From positions 1,798,001 to 1,862,000 of the forward strand of contig NJPS01000048.1 in assembly GCA_002946415.1 (NCBI GenBank): 64,000 nt of DNA, read 5' to 3'. Made by a program: the position numbers and the translations under genes. Under the pieces are notes generated by a model. That model ran no database searches. It worked only from the letters and a program-made list of their open reading frames with translations, and had not been told where the DNA came from. The stretch is from Rutstroemia sp. NJR-2017a BVV2. Its lineage: Eukaryota > Ascomycota > Leotiomycetes > Helotiales > Rutstroemiaceae. Positions 48,510 through 59,813 of the stretch are shown here, piece after piece. The stretch's first letter is position 1. Each line of letters begins with the position of its first letter.

Positions 48510-49801
48510 TGCTTTGAAACTGTACAAGAACAAAAAGAGAAAAAGTAATAAATGAATGTGTTGCTGCTGCTAAGTATGCGAAAGCGCGAAAGGAAAGAAA
48601 AGAGCGAATGAGAAAACACGATGAACCGGTAAACATGTGAGAACTTCATCTTTTCTTTATACACGCCCGACTTTTGGACTTCCTCTGTGCTTCTTCGGAC
48701 GCTGGTCTTCGAAAGTAAAATTGGTGATAAGATCCACTGCCATTGGAGGGGCGTGGATCGTAGCGTACGTAGACTCTAGCGCCGGCGTTCATTTTCTTTC
48801 TGCGCTGGAAGGGCTGCGGCACTATCGTGAGTGTTTTGGATGGTTGTGCCTGGGTTGAATTGTTTGAATGACTTCCCACCCGCTCTGCCAAGAAAAGCTC
48901 ATCTTAAAACGGATTGTCCCCGCCCCACACATTGCGTTGACGTTGACAAAAGACTCCTTTCGCCGCAACACCGACAACACGATGCAAATCCTTCTAGAGT
49001 TCAACACCGAAGCTTTTCTCGGTCACACCGAAGGGACTCTACAGCAAAGATTCAGAATCATGTGGGTGTGGAGGGGCAATTCAATTCCTTTCGTGGAGAG
49101 GAGTAGAAGAGGCGAATCTAATAAACCCGCGTCTGGAAGGGTACTCCTATCAGGTTTTGCGGCATCCATATTGCTCTGCACCTTGATCATAAAGCTCCAT
49201 ATCCAGTTGGCAGTTTGCGCGACCATTTCTGATTTGTTTCTACTCGTACAAGCGATTTGAAAAGGACTGGAGAGCAGTTCCAGCAGAGAAACAAAATAGC
49301 CGAGTCGGGTCAGAAGCCCACTTCCTGTCTTATCAAAGTCAACGCGAACACCGGGAAGGGTTACGTGGACGTTTTCAGAAGAAACACCTTCTCACTCGAA
49401 ATTTCTGCAAGCGCCAAAACCAGAACTATGGAAGTACTCATTGCGCGAATCAATCCAGTTAAGATTTATGCTTATCTCGGGCATGGAGTATACAGCAGGG
49501 ACGGTTACTGTAAGGGAACCCTGGATCGATTGGGTATTTGTAAAATTAGATAAGATAAGATTGAAACACTCCACCCAGCCCTGTGGGTAGCCGCGTAGCA
49601 CCTAGGGAGTGAGAGTGGGGGGCTAACATTTCGGGACCGAAGCTACATTGAGGCTGACGAAGAACAGTGAAAGGGTTGACCGCCTATGACGGGTTGTCTT
49701 CGCTTTCTTCCCCTCGTCAACTCTAAGTTATGTATGTATTGAGGAAAGGCTGCCAGTGCGACCCAGCCGGTGTCGAAGGTTATGTCGGCATGGCTCCATC
49801 A
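48510..49801. other. Intergenic, tyrosinase promoter and P450 3' flank
   Basis: Contains the tandem GATA sites at 49545. A 130-codon plus-strand frame at 48868-49260 is not supported by any motif. Confidence 0.5.
49545..49562 (+). promoter_or_regulatory. Tandem GATA-factor sites, second copy
   Basis: ATTAGATAAGATAAGATT, identical to 11112-11129, about 1.04 kb upstream of the tyrosinase ATG and 240 bp past the P450 stop. Confidence 0.25.
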
Positions 49802-51605
49802 TCAAACTACACGAACTCTCAATCCTTTCCACGATACCGGGTACGGCGAGAAGAAATCATGAAACTGTAAGATATCCTCCTCCTCCGTCTCAAACAACTC
49901 CAGATCGAAGCCCTCTACCAACTTCGCGACAGTAATGTAGATCTCTGCATATGCAAGACTGGTATCGTGATTAGCTTCTCTCTTCTCGACCAAAGGAGCG
50001 ATGTTGGCCTACTTTATGCCGAGACAAGACCTCGATCCACGCCCAAAAGGTACCAAGTACTTCTCCAACCGTTTTCGTTCAGCAGGATCTAGCCAACGCT
50101 CTGGTATGAAAGACTTGGGATCATGGAAGATAGTAGGGTTCTCGTGGATAAACTTTTGCGTTGTGCTGACTGGAGTCTGGGACATAATTAGGAAAATATC
50201 GTGTGAGGATGTGTTTGCTGACTCACTCCTTTGGGAATCAGATATTGCTTGTATTGTAGAGCATCCCGTAGATTCACACGTGGAAGTCGACCTGCTGCCC
50301 CCGTTGATATTCTGAACTTTCGTAAGTTTATCACCTGAAGAGTAACCTTAACCATCAGAGACATACCGTAAAGACTCGAGAATGACGGCCGACTGTTTTC
50401 GTCAGTGATTGTCTTGCATTCAGAGGTTGGTGGCTATTTGCTTACGAGGTATGGAAGACGCTGCAGGTCTTGGTATTCCAGCGCCCCTCCTTTGCTTTCA
50501 CGAGCATCACTAAGTTCATCCTTCAATCTTCGTAACTTTTCCGGGTTCTTGAATAAGTAGAAAGTGATCACGCTTAACGTATGACCAGTCGTTTCCGTTC
50601 CAGCTCCAACAAGCCCTCTTGCTTCCAGAGCCAGTCGACCCAGGGTTTTGTCATTCTCTGCAAGATCAGGTGAGCTCAACATCTGGGTTATAATGTCACT
50701 GCCCTCTAAACCATTCTTTTTCCTATCAAGATGAAGCTGGAAAGATGAATTCACTGTTGCATTGATATTCTGGGTTGGTATGAGCAACAAGGACTCTTCC
50801 ATCACGACTTCATAGTACACTTACATCAAAGAAATCCAAAACGAATACACCATCAGGATTCATGATGTTCACGAGTGATTTCGGAATTGCCTCAAGTAGC
50901 GGCAAGACAATCTTAAAGTGTCTATGCCACAATCCAATCTCGGGATAAGTTCGCAGCGCGGTGTGAAAAGACGCCGCAAAGTCCGGGGATACCAAGAGAT
51001 CAAAAGATTTATGGAATGCAAATTCAGTCACCACGTCCGCTGTTAGAGCTTTGAATGCATTAGTTAGATTCGTTATTTCCCCCGTCTTTCTCGTCGCTTC
51101 GAGTCTGGAGCATAATTTTGACGATAGTCTGGATAAGGTGGGCAGGAAATCGAAGATATGCTCTTGGGAGAAGTACACTTGTTGGGCCTTCCTTCGACAC
51201 CGGTGCAGATCATGATTTGAAGTGCCAAAAGCCGTATCTGCGGTGTCTACAAACCGGTAATACCAACCATATTTGTTAGGGCGTGAGCTAATCTTATATG
51301 CCTCATTCCAGTCTGGATCGTTCACATGTATTTCCCAAGGGCTGATGCGAATGATTGGTCCTAGAGGATTTTAGTTAGTGTCAAAGACCTAGATGATCCT
51401 AATCACCATATTCCTGGTGCATTCTCTCAATTTCCGTCCAGTATCTTCCTCGTTTCCAGCAGTCATAGTATGATTCGTACAAGCCAGTTGCAGCTGCAAG
51501 TCTTCGTCCAGGGATCGATGCTAACGGGCTGAATACCAATCGATACACGACAAGAATTGCACAGGAAGCCAGGGAGATGCATGACCCAAGAATAAAGAAA
51601 GACAT
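49802..51605 (-). CDS. Cytochrome P450 monooxygenase (496 aa)
   Basis: Seven exons (51605-51407, 51360-50825, 50769-50446, 50392-50367, 50311-50227, 50176-50013, 49958-49802) splice to 496 residues, a normal P450 length. It has an N-terminal ER anchor (FFILGSCISLASCAILVVYRLVF) and hinge (SPLASIPG), the I-helix oxygen-binding AGTETT (301-306), ExxR (E359-R362), PERW and the haem loop FGRGSRSCLG with the thiolate Cys441. Exon 4 is 26 nt. The first intron has a weak donor (GTGATT), otherwise sites are canonical. The N-terminal half (GPIIRISPWEIHVNDPDW) resembles the trichodiene-oxygenase-like group of fungal P450s; the substrate is unknown. No break is seen, so the gene appears functional. Confidence 0.94.
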
Positions 51606-52172
51606 TTGACGGCAGTATCAAAACCTGTGCGATTCTTGGTAAAGTTATGCTGTTGCAAATGATGATACTCGAGTAAAGGTGGTTGAAAGACAAAACTTGA
51701 GTCGGGTGCCCCGCGGTCAGCACTAGAGACAAATCAGGAAGCTACACCCCGCCTTTGGTGTACCACACCATTTCTTATCTAGAATGATATAGGTCAAGGA
51801 GCACTGAGGCTTTCCCAATGTCAGTGTCCACTTCGGACTTTTTGGTCCTCCATCGTAGCCGCATCTGCAGTTAACTTGCTAGGCGACCAGTCATGAATTA
51901 AGGAGGCGGGCGAAAATAGAGAGGCTATCAATGGAAGAATCTTGATATTTCAGCTTGCGCCACTATCGCCAGGCTTCCAGAGCCGCAAGGCATCCCTTCG
52001 TAGTCTACTGGGAAAAGAAAGAAGTCCGTATGACTAATTCTCGAAGCAGAAACAACTTGCTGAATCTTGATTTCATACTGTTATCAACAGGATGCCAGGG
52101 TCCAATGACTTCGTTTACGCCATCATGGAGCGGCACCAGAAAGCTGAATGACGTCTATCTCAGGAAAGTAAT

Positions 52173-52529
52173 CTAAATATTTTCATGCGGAGACATCTGT
52201 TCATTGAGGCTGAGTTCATATATGTCGATTTGGGCTAGTATTGAGACCTGGGGTAGCCATGTGGTAATTGAAACAAGACGTAGAACTTCAACGTCCCAGT
52301 AGCGCACCCGTACCGCACTAGCTTTGAAGATCGGCGACCCGTTCCGGCTCAGTTTAGTCGGTTGTTCGGAGGCATCGGAAACATTTGGATATCGGTAGGC
52401 CAAGGAGTGCACATAGTGCTCCATCAAGAGCTCAGATGGCACGGAGCTGCAACTCCAGTGCGTTGGATCCGACTCGGGAGTGTAAAGCTGGTAATCTGGC
52501 GAGCTTAATGTGTCAAGTGAACTTGACAA
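52173..52529 (-). pseudogene. Possible gene relic or missed exon
   Basis: This 118-codon frame has no ATG near its start. It reads protein-like (DYQLYTPESDPTHWSCSSV, ELLMEHYVHSLAYRYPNVSD) and faintly resembles the C-terminal domains of fungal zinc-cluster regulators. No Zn2Cys6 motif or start exon was found upstream. A decayed gene, an exon of an unmodelled gene and chance are all open. Confidence 0.2.
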
Positions 52530-53377
52530 CTTCCAGTCGTAGTTACACTACTCGAGCAAGACGCTTGCTTCTCGGTGAAGGCATAGTGTAGAATAATGTG
52601 ATCTGCCGATATTATTAGCAAGGTGACAGAGAAACCATCCTGCTTCAAAACTCTTCTTCGTCATTGGACGTCATTCCCCAGGTCTCGGACTGCTGGCCTG
52701 CAGTCGCACGGATCGCCAATGCTTCGTCTGTGCCATTTTCCCTCACTTGAGCAATGTCCACCTGCGAAGAAATAGTCCAGAGTCTTAATAGCCAGTTGGT
52801 GTGCGGTAATGTCCGATGGAATTGATGACCGTCTCCCTTCTCTGTTTACCAAGCAGTCGCCCCAAATCAACTTTGATAAGTATGATCAGCAAACGTTAGA
52901 ATCGCCATCGGACATTTATTATAATATCCCGAAGAATAAGTACCCGTCCGATTGGACGGTAAAGGCGGCCTGTTAGTCTCTTGTTTCACGGTTGTCTCTT
53001 CCTCGTTTCACTCACTCGGCTGTGCTGCGAATCTCATGGACAGAACTTCTATGCGTCTCTCTTCCCGGTGGACTCTCCTCAAAGAATTGCGTCATTAAGT
53101 TACGCGCATAAATGCTTCATCAAGGGCGTTTTTGTTTCCCCCTCAGCCATGCATAATCCTGGATCCATGAATGCCGAATGGGAAGTTGCAAAAATAGAAC
53201 CAAGTAAATGTTCTTCGAGCCAAGGAAGTTAAAGACCGTCATTGAAAGAAAGTTTCCAAAGCAGACGCAAGAAGGTAGGCCTGTAGAATGAACCGGGATG
53301 GCAAGGATTCATTTCCGCACAATAGACTGGAGGAGTGAACCTAAACATGGACTGTGAACTATATCATAGTCGATAAG

Positions 53378-53384
53378 TATATAA
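53378..53384 (+). promoter_or_regulatory. Candidate TATA box of the aquaporin gene
   Basis: TATATAA lies 74 bp upstream of the aquaporin ATG, a typical position. Confidence 0.5.
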
Positions 53385-53457
53385 CCAGGTTGCGATATTC
53401 CGTCCATACTTTGAACCTTAGTCTTTAGACGACATCTGAGAAATACGTTCTGAAATC

Positions 53458-55281
53458 ATGGCGAGCCCTAGGAATTACGAACAGGAGTCTAGACGAGCGG
53501 ACAACATGATGAGCCCTGGGAGGTGGGAACATGGCAGCAGGCACGCCGAAAATCCGAGAAGCCCTCGCAGACGCGAGCACGAAAGCGGGCGTATCACGAA
53601 TATGACTAGTCCCAGACGATGGGAGCATGAAAGCGGACGTGCGGAGCATATGAGAAATCCTCCAAGAAGACATGAACACGAAAGCAGAGAACCGAGGGGT
53701 GAAATCCCGGTTCGTTTGGACCATTACCCACCATATCAGAATACTCCACACCAGAAGGCGCCATATCAGAATATACCGCCGCCGATGCCATTTGTCCAGC
53801 GGGACCACAGACCAAATCCTACACCAGCGCCAACATCAACACCAATATCAGCACCAATATCAGCACTAATACCAGCACCCATACCAGCACCCATCCCGAA
53901 ACAGATCTCGAAGCCGATCTCAAAGCCGCTACCCTCACCTCTATACTTCTATCCTGCTGTGGCACAGCCTACTAGAGCACCACCAAGGAACTTTTCTAGG
54001 ATTGATGAGGAAGTAGGAATTGCATCACCATACCGCGCTGATGATGAGGAAGCTCTAAGAAACCTGACTGGTCCACCAGCAAACACGATCATGCAACACA
54101 AAAGAGGAAGTAGAAGCCGCGAATGGATGAAGAAATTACAGTCACAGGAAAAAGTAATGACAATCAGTCGAAAACGACGGTCATTAACTCCTTGGATGAA
54201 ATGGATGAACAGTGAATGGAAAAATCGTGAGTAACGGCATCAAATGAAAGTTGGAGAGACTCTAACTGCAATAGATATCGTAGCAGTCATTGGAGAGTTC
54301 ATTGGAACAACACTCTTCCTGTTCTTTGCATTCGCCGGTATCACCGTTGCGAAGCTACAGGGTCTAGGGCCGCCCAATTTGCTGGTTCTCTTGTACATTT
54401 CTGCGAGCTTTGGAGCGAGTCTAACAGTCAATGCTTGGATATTCTTTCGCATCAGCGGAGGCTTGTTTAATCCAGCCGTAAAGTCTTTCCTGCATAAGTA
54501 GTATGATCCATGCTGATCTTCATTGCAGGTTACCCTCGCCCTTGCGCTTCTTCGTGCAGTGCCGCCAGTGCGTGCTGTATTGCTTGTAATCACTCAGCTT
54601 ATGGCGTCTTGCTTAGCAGCTTTCCTTGTGGACGAAATTTTCCCACCCTCGCTCGATGTAGCGACGACACTTGGTGAAGGAACCACACTGACCCAGGGAT
54701 TTTTTATCGAAGCCATCACCACGGCGACTTTGGTCTTTACCATTATAATGCTGGCAGTTGAAAAGCATCGCGCAACGTTTGTCGCACCACTTGGTATTGG
54801 CCTTGCTCTTTTCATTGGCCACTTGGTAGCTATCTCCTTTACGGGAGCATCTTTGAATCCGGCACGTAGTTTCGGTCCCGCAGTAGTTTCCAGAACATTT
54901 GCTAGTGAGCACTGGATCTATTGGGCAGGTCCAATCCTCGGAGCAGGAATGGCAGTGCTATTCTTCAGATTGATCAAGTTGATGGAGTATGAGATGGCAA
55001 ACCCAGGACAGGACGGAGACCCCGAAAATGACCCTACACAAAATCCCAACCATGAGGTAGCACAAAATGCCCAGGAGAGAGAAGAGGAAGTGGTCGAGCT
55101 TAGCCCAGTCAGTTCAGGAGGGTTCAGGGACGGCTCTAGTTGGGGAATCACCCAGAGAAAAGTACCTATGAATAACCAGAATTGGGCACGCAACTATGCG
55201 GATCCAAGAGGCGAAATGACGAGGCGCTTGGATGATGTGAAAGCGCAATGGTCCAGGTCTGAGTATGGCAACGTGCTTTGA
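53458..55281 (+). CDS. Aquaporin/MIP channel with long repeat-bearing N-terminus (574 aa)
   Basis: Three exons (53458-54226, 54275-54477, 54529-55281) encode 574 residues. Residues 1-255 are disordered. They begin with about five 16-17 residue repeats (SPRRWEHESGRAEHMR type), then a Pro/Ile/Ala/Lys-rich stretch and a basic segment. The six-helix MIP domain starts at HIVAVIGEFIGTTLFLFFAF. Both NPA half-helices are intact: GGLFNPAV (N322-A324, intron 2 falls exactly after the Ala codon) and SLNPARSF (N434-A436). The C-terminal cytosolic tail is about 110 residues, acidic then basic. The second NPA is followed by Arg437, the usual water-filter arginine, favouring an orthodox aquaporin over a glycerol facilitator; this is inference. 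Long termini are typical of some filamentous-fungal MIPs. Confidence 0.94.
53464..53692 (+). repeat. Coding tandem repeat, about 48-51 bp unit
   Basis: About five diverged copies within the aquaporin N-terminus encode the S-P-R-R-W-E-H-E-S-G-R-A-type module. Confidence 0.75.
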
Positions 55282-55596
55282 GGGACGTAATGAGCGGTAA
55301 TGTTATGGATTTTAATGACGGGACGGTCTCTTGAGATTCAAGCATAATGAAAATTATTATACGTATATGTAAAATGACTCTCCGTGTGCAATGGTCCATA
55401 TGTATGGCGAAGAAAGGGTGAGCATAGTTCCAGGGAGACCAGTTGTATACGTGAAGTGAAGATAATCTACCTGCGCTACTGGTGTCAATGCGCGGCCGGA
55501 AAAAAAATCTCGGTGGAAAACCTCAAGAATTTCCGCATCAAAATCACAACCAAAGAACCTCGACGATTGTGATCTGCCACCCATATATTCGCAAAG
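55282..55596. other. Short intergenic, aquaporin 3' end / YTM1 promoter
   Basis: 315 bp between tandem plus-strand genes; an A-run and a GCGCGGCCG tract lie near 55495-55505. No gene is seen. Confidence 0.5.
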
Positions 55597-57089
55597 ATGG
55601 CCCAATCTCAAGGACAAGTCCAAGTTCACTTCACCACCACATCACCGGATATTGAGTTGCCAGAGGGAAAGCGACAGCTACTCGTTCCCACTAGTAGGTC
55701 TTACCGAAACTGGTACCTTTCAGCGGACTGACCCATGAAATAGGTGTGCGACGATATGGCCTCTCACAAATTCTCAATTCCGAGTCGATGCTCGATACCG
55801 ATTCCCCTGTGCCATTTGATTTCTTGATCAACGGAACTTTTCTGCGAACGACGCTCGACGAATACCTCACAGCAAACGGATTATCCTCCGAAACGACTTT
55901 GAACCTACAATATGTGCGCAGTTTGATACCACCTCTTTATGAAGCAAGTTTCGAGCATGATGATTGGGTTAGCAGTGTAGATGTATTGTCTATTAGTTCT
56001 GCAGCTGGGACATGGGGAAACAATTCTATCCAGCCGGGACAGGAGCGCATACTGTCTGGATCTTACGATGGATTGCTAAGAGTCTGGAACAAGTCTGGTC
56101 AGGCCATTGGAACCTCTGCGCCCTTTAGTGCAGGCGGCCATTCCTCTGGAATCAAGTCTGCAAAGTTCATTTCTCCCACACAAATCGCATCTGCGGGGCT
56201 CGACCGCACAATTCAGGTATGGAACTACAAAGAGGGAGAAGACCACTTCTCCGCGGATATCAAGCCGACTCTGGAGTTATACGGACATACAGGTAGCATT
56301 GACTCCATCGCAGTTCATGGCCCATCAGGTCGTATACTTTCGGCATCAGCGGATGGCAAAATTGGGTTCTGGACATCCAACAAATCCACGGCGCCTGAAG
56401 CAGACACTAGCTTAATTTCAGGACCATCTGCCAAGAGACGCAAGATCACCACCTCTACTTCGACTCCTCAGCGCGGCCCTCTCTCCCTCATCGACTGCCA
56501 CAATGGACCGGCATCTGCTGTCATATTCAATCCTCAGGACTCGACCGTCGCATACTCAGCTTCGCAAGATCACACCATCCACACACTCGATCTCACCACA
56601 TCTCGGGTCGTTGATACCAGAACTCTTCTCAATCCTATCCTTTCTTTGAGTGCTTTACCCGGCATCAGTCACCAGATTCTGGCAGCTGGAACGACAGCAC
56701 GTCACATCGCACTTATCGATCCTCGAGCATCAGCTTCCACGACTCAAGCCATGACGCTGCGCGGACACACGAATTTCGTATCCTCGATATGTGCAGATCC
56801 GGATAACAATTACGGCCTCGTTTCTTCTAGTCATGATGGCACATGTCGTGTGTGGGACTTAAGGAGTACAAGGCAAGGCACGAAGGATGAAGGCAGTGGG
56901 GTCGTGGGTGAGGCAGTTTATATCATTGAACGAGAAAGCAGGAAAGGAAAGTCAACGAAAACTGTGGGAGGTGAAGGAGTTAAGGTCTTTGATGTTGCTT
57001 GGGATAAGGATATTGGAATTGTTAGTGGAGGAGAAGATAAAATGGTTCAAGTGAATAGGGGAAGAGGTGTTACCAGACCAGATAATTAG
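55597..57089 (+). CDS. ytm1: Ytm1/WDR12, ribosome biogenesis WD40 protein
   Basis: Exon 1 (55597-55693, [18 protein letters not shown]) joins exon 2 (55744-57089) to give 480 residues, the usual Ytm1 length. Residues 8-75 form the ubiquitin-like NLE domain ([21 protein letters not shown]), followed by [13 protein letters not shown] and a WD40 propeller (about 85-475: [37 protein letters not shown]). Ytm1 is a subunit of the PeBoW (Nop7-Erb1-Ytm1) complex; its NLE domain is pulled on by the AAA ATPase Rea1 to release the complex from pre-60S particles. The insertion [14 protein letters not shown] between blades looks like a nuclear-localisation signal. Secure from NLE plus WD40. Confidence 0.95.
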
Positions 57090-57895
57090 ATCATATACCC
57101 CTTTCTGCAATAACCGAGTGGCCTGCTCCGAACCTGAGACTAAAAATTGGAAGCTTATATCGCAGTTATTGATTTGCAGGTGTCTTCCGCGAATTCAAGG
57201 ACAAAGTCCAAGTTGAAATTTACGTGTCAGATCTGGTCAAAGTCTCAAACTGAGCCAGTACCTTTTCTGCGATGGTCTCTTTACGGACACAGCAGCGGCA
57301 GTGATCATGTTCTAGGAATTCTGATGCGTATCGACGCCCCTACCAGTCAAGTTCCTCTCCTGAGATGCGCTAAAATAATACTCGAGGACGAAGCATAAAA
57401 CAAACCCCCACACCTACTGTATCAATGAACTACAGTATCTTAATCGATTGCAGACCCTGCATTACTTTCCCACCCAGATATAATCGCGTTACGTATCTCC
57501 AAGATCTCCGCAAGCAAATGATCTGCAAGCTGCAGCAGGTTCGAAGCAGAACCTGCATCTTATTAGTCATCAAATCCAATTGTAAAATTGTGGCTCGAAT
57601 GGCATCATTTTTTTCAATCCACTTATCTTGGAATCTTCATGGACCAATCAACTTCCACCTTTGTGACCATGGAACTTTGCAATATAGATATAAGTATAGA
57701 TGCCCGCCGTCGCATATCTTTTGCCACAGAAGGAATATCCGGGGTGAAGAATCCCGGTTCAACTTGAGGTTGGAATTGTGAGTAGATACCTAGTGATATC
57801 CTTACTTTTCGTGAATATTCCATATGTGTGTTGAAGACTGCGCTTTCCTTCCAACATTGTTCCTGTGATTAGAGGAGGCGTCGACCTTCTACAAG
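57090..57895. other. Intergenic, YTM1 / amino-acid permease
   Basis: 0.8 kb between tandem plus-strand genes; short frames without support. Presumably the permease promoter. Confidence 0.5.
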
Positions 57896-59542
57896 ATGTC
57901 CTTCGATCAGAAGCCCCACCACCGAAACACCACGTCAAATGCTGCCTCTACTCCTGAAGATAGTTTTCCCACCCCCACCACGCAAAATGAGTCCATGGAC
58001 CCTCACAGCGGTCTCTCCCGCGGTCTCCAAACCCGCCACCTCAGCATGATGGCCCTCGCGGGCATAATCGGACCCGGCCTCCTCGTCGGCTCCGGCGGTG
58101 CCCTCTCCTCCGGCGGCCCCGCCTCCCTCCTCATCGGCTTCTCCGTAATCGGTCTCCTCGCCTTCTCCATCATGCAATCTCTCGGCGAGCTCACCACCCT
58201 GTACCCCTCCTCTGGCTCTTTCATCTCCCTGACCTCCCGCTTCTACGACCCCGCGTTCAGCGTCGCCGTTGGCTGGAACTACTTCATCATCTGGGCCGCC
58301 GTCCTCGCCAACGAATACAACACCCTTTCCTCCATCTTCACCTTCTGGAGCGATGCCGTCCCGCTGTGGAGTTACTTCCTGATCTTCTGGTTCGCGTTCC
58401 TCGCGTTTCAGTTACTGGGTGTAACTGCATTTGGTGAAGCCGAGTTCTGGCTCGCGCTGCTGAAACTCGGTGGTCTGGTGGCGTATTTCATCTTCTCTAT
58501 CATCTACGCCGCAGGCGGTCTCCCGCACCAAGAACACGCGCTCGGATTCCAATACTGGCACAACCCCGGCGCATTCGCGTCCGGGTTCCGCGGGGTTGCG
58601 AAAGTCTTCGTTTTCTGCTCCACCTTCTACGCAGGCTGTGAATCGATCGCCGTCGCCGCAGCCGAGACGCGCAACCCGCGACATGCGGTGCCACTAGCGA
58701 TCCGGCAGGTCTTCTGGCGCATCCTGTTCATCTACATCGGGTCTGCGCTCTTCTTCGGGATCACATGCCCGTGGAATGCGCCGGGGCTGGCGAGCGCAAG
58801 CAGCAAGGCGTTGAAGAGTCCGATGACGATCGCGATACAGAATGCGGGTTGGGAGGGCGGCGTGCATTTGATTAATGCGTTTATTCTCGCGACTTGCATT
58901 TCGGCGGTTAATAGCTCGATTTATATCGGTTCCCGCACTATCTTGTTTCTTGCTCAAGATGGCAAAGCTCCGCGATTTCTCGGCCGCACGGATAGTCGCG
59001 GTGTGCCTATCCCTTCTATCGTCTTCACTAACCTCTTTGGTGCCCTCTCCCTCATGAATATCAGTTCTGGCGCCGGAGCAGCATACACGTATATCGTCAA
59101 CCTATCTGGGGTGTCTACATTCCTAGTCTGGGGCTCCATCTCATTCATCCACATCCGGTTCCGCTCGGCGTGGAAAGCACAGGGTAGGACAGTATCTAGC
59201 TTACCATTTGTGTCATTTGGGTATCCATGGAATGCGTATTTTGGGCTTGGGGCGAATATATTTTTGGCCTTGGTGCAGGGCTGGACGACGCTGAGTCCGT
59301 TTGTGGCTGGGGATTTCGTCGATGCGTATGTGTTACTGCCGGTCTTCGGGCTTGTTTGGGCGGGGTATAAGGTGGTTTGGAAGACTAGGGTAGCGCAGTT
59401 GGAGGAGATTGATTTGGATGAGGGGAGGAGGGGTGATCTGGACGAGGTATATAGAGATGAGTCTGAGGTTTTGGAGGAGTATGATGAGGGCGGTGCAAAG
59501 GCTAAGATGCCGTTGTGGAGGAGGATTTTGAAGAACTTTTGA
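57896..59542 (+). CDS. Amino-acid permease (APC superfamily, YAT type)
   Basis: One intronless exon of 548 residues. A short cytosolic N-terminus leads into SGLSRGLQTRHLSMMALAGI then GPGLLVGSGGAL, the conserved first helix of fungal amino-acid permeases, where the backbone binds the substrate amino group. About twelve transmembrane helices follow; FSIMQSLGELTTLYPSSGSF, YAGCESIAVAAAETRNPRHA and GVPIPSIVFTNLFGALS are family motifs. The C-terminus is acidic then basic. It imports amino acids with protons across the plasma membrane; specificity cannot be read. The first two thirds use C/G-ending codons heavily compared with its neighbours and with its own last third. Confidence 0.94.
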   Translation: MSFDQKPHHRNTTSNAASTPEDSFPTPTTQNESMDPHSGLSRGLQTRHLSMMALAGIIGPGLLVGSGGALSSGGPASLLIGFSVIGLLAFSIMQSLGELTTLYPSSGSFISLTSRFYDPAFSVAVGWNYFIIWAAVLANEYNTLSSIFTFWSDAVPLWSYFLIFWFAFLAFQLLGVTAFGEAEFWLALLKLGGLVAYFIFSIIYAAGGLPHQEHALGFQYWHNPGAFASGFRGVAKVFVFCSTFYAGCESIAVAAAETRNPRHAVPLAIRQVFWRILFIYIGSALFFGITCPWNAPGLASASSKALKSPMTIAIQNAGWEGGVHLINAFILATCISAVNSSIYIGSRTILFLAQDGKAPRFLGRTDSRGVPIPSIVFTNLFGALSLMNISSGAGAAYTYIVNLSGVSTFLVWGSISFIHIRFRSAWKAQGRTVSSLPFVSFGYPWNAYFGLGANIFLALVQGWTTLSPFVAGDFVDAYVLLPVFGLVWAGYKVVWKTRVAQLEEIDLDEGRRGDLDEVYRDESEVLEEYDEGGAKAKMPLWRRILKNF

Positions 59543-59813
59543 TCGATAGATACGAATACGTAATCAACGCATTGAGGTTGAATGATTGCACGCTGTCTTT
59601 GAAGCACACAAAAAGCATGAATCCGAGGATAAGTTTGCTGCACATAATTGACATGTTAGCGAATGCTCCCTTAGAAAAGCAATCTAAGTACGCTGGCACA
59701 GAATATATTTTACAACCATGGAGCCTGCCGATTCATTCCCGTGCCATGTTACCCTTAAGCATTTTACCCTCTGCTTTCGCCCCAAAACCTTGCCAGCAAA
59801 CCTCACAAGTGTC
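59543..59813. other. Convergent spacer, permease / RAD7
   Basis: 271 bp; no gene seen. Confidence 0.5.

Larger units (their letters stand above)
51606..53457. other. Divergent intergenic, P450 / aquaporin, 1.85 kb
   Basis: Holds two protein-like scraps on the minus strand (52173-52529 and about 52645-52762) and the aquaporin promoter. Nothing else is supported. Confidence 0.45.

Noticed and set aside
48868..49260. 130-codon plus-strand frame with a hydrophobic C-terminus
   Set aside because: It has an ATG but lies in the tyrosinase promoter, with no signal peptide or splice sites; chance is more likely.
50825..51360. Suspected frameshifts splitting the P450 into fragments
   Set aside because: All breaks coincide with introns; seven exons splice in frame and all P450 motifs are intact.
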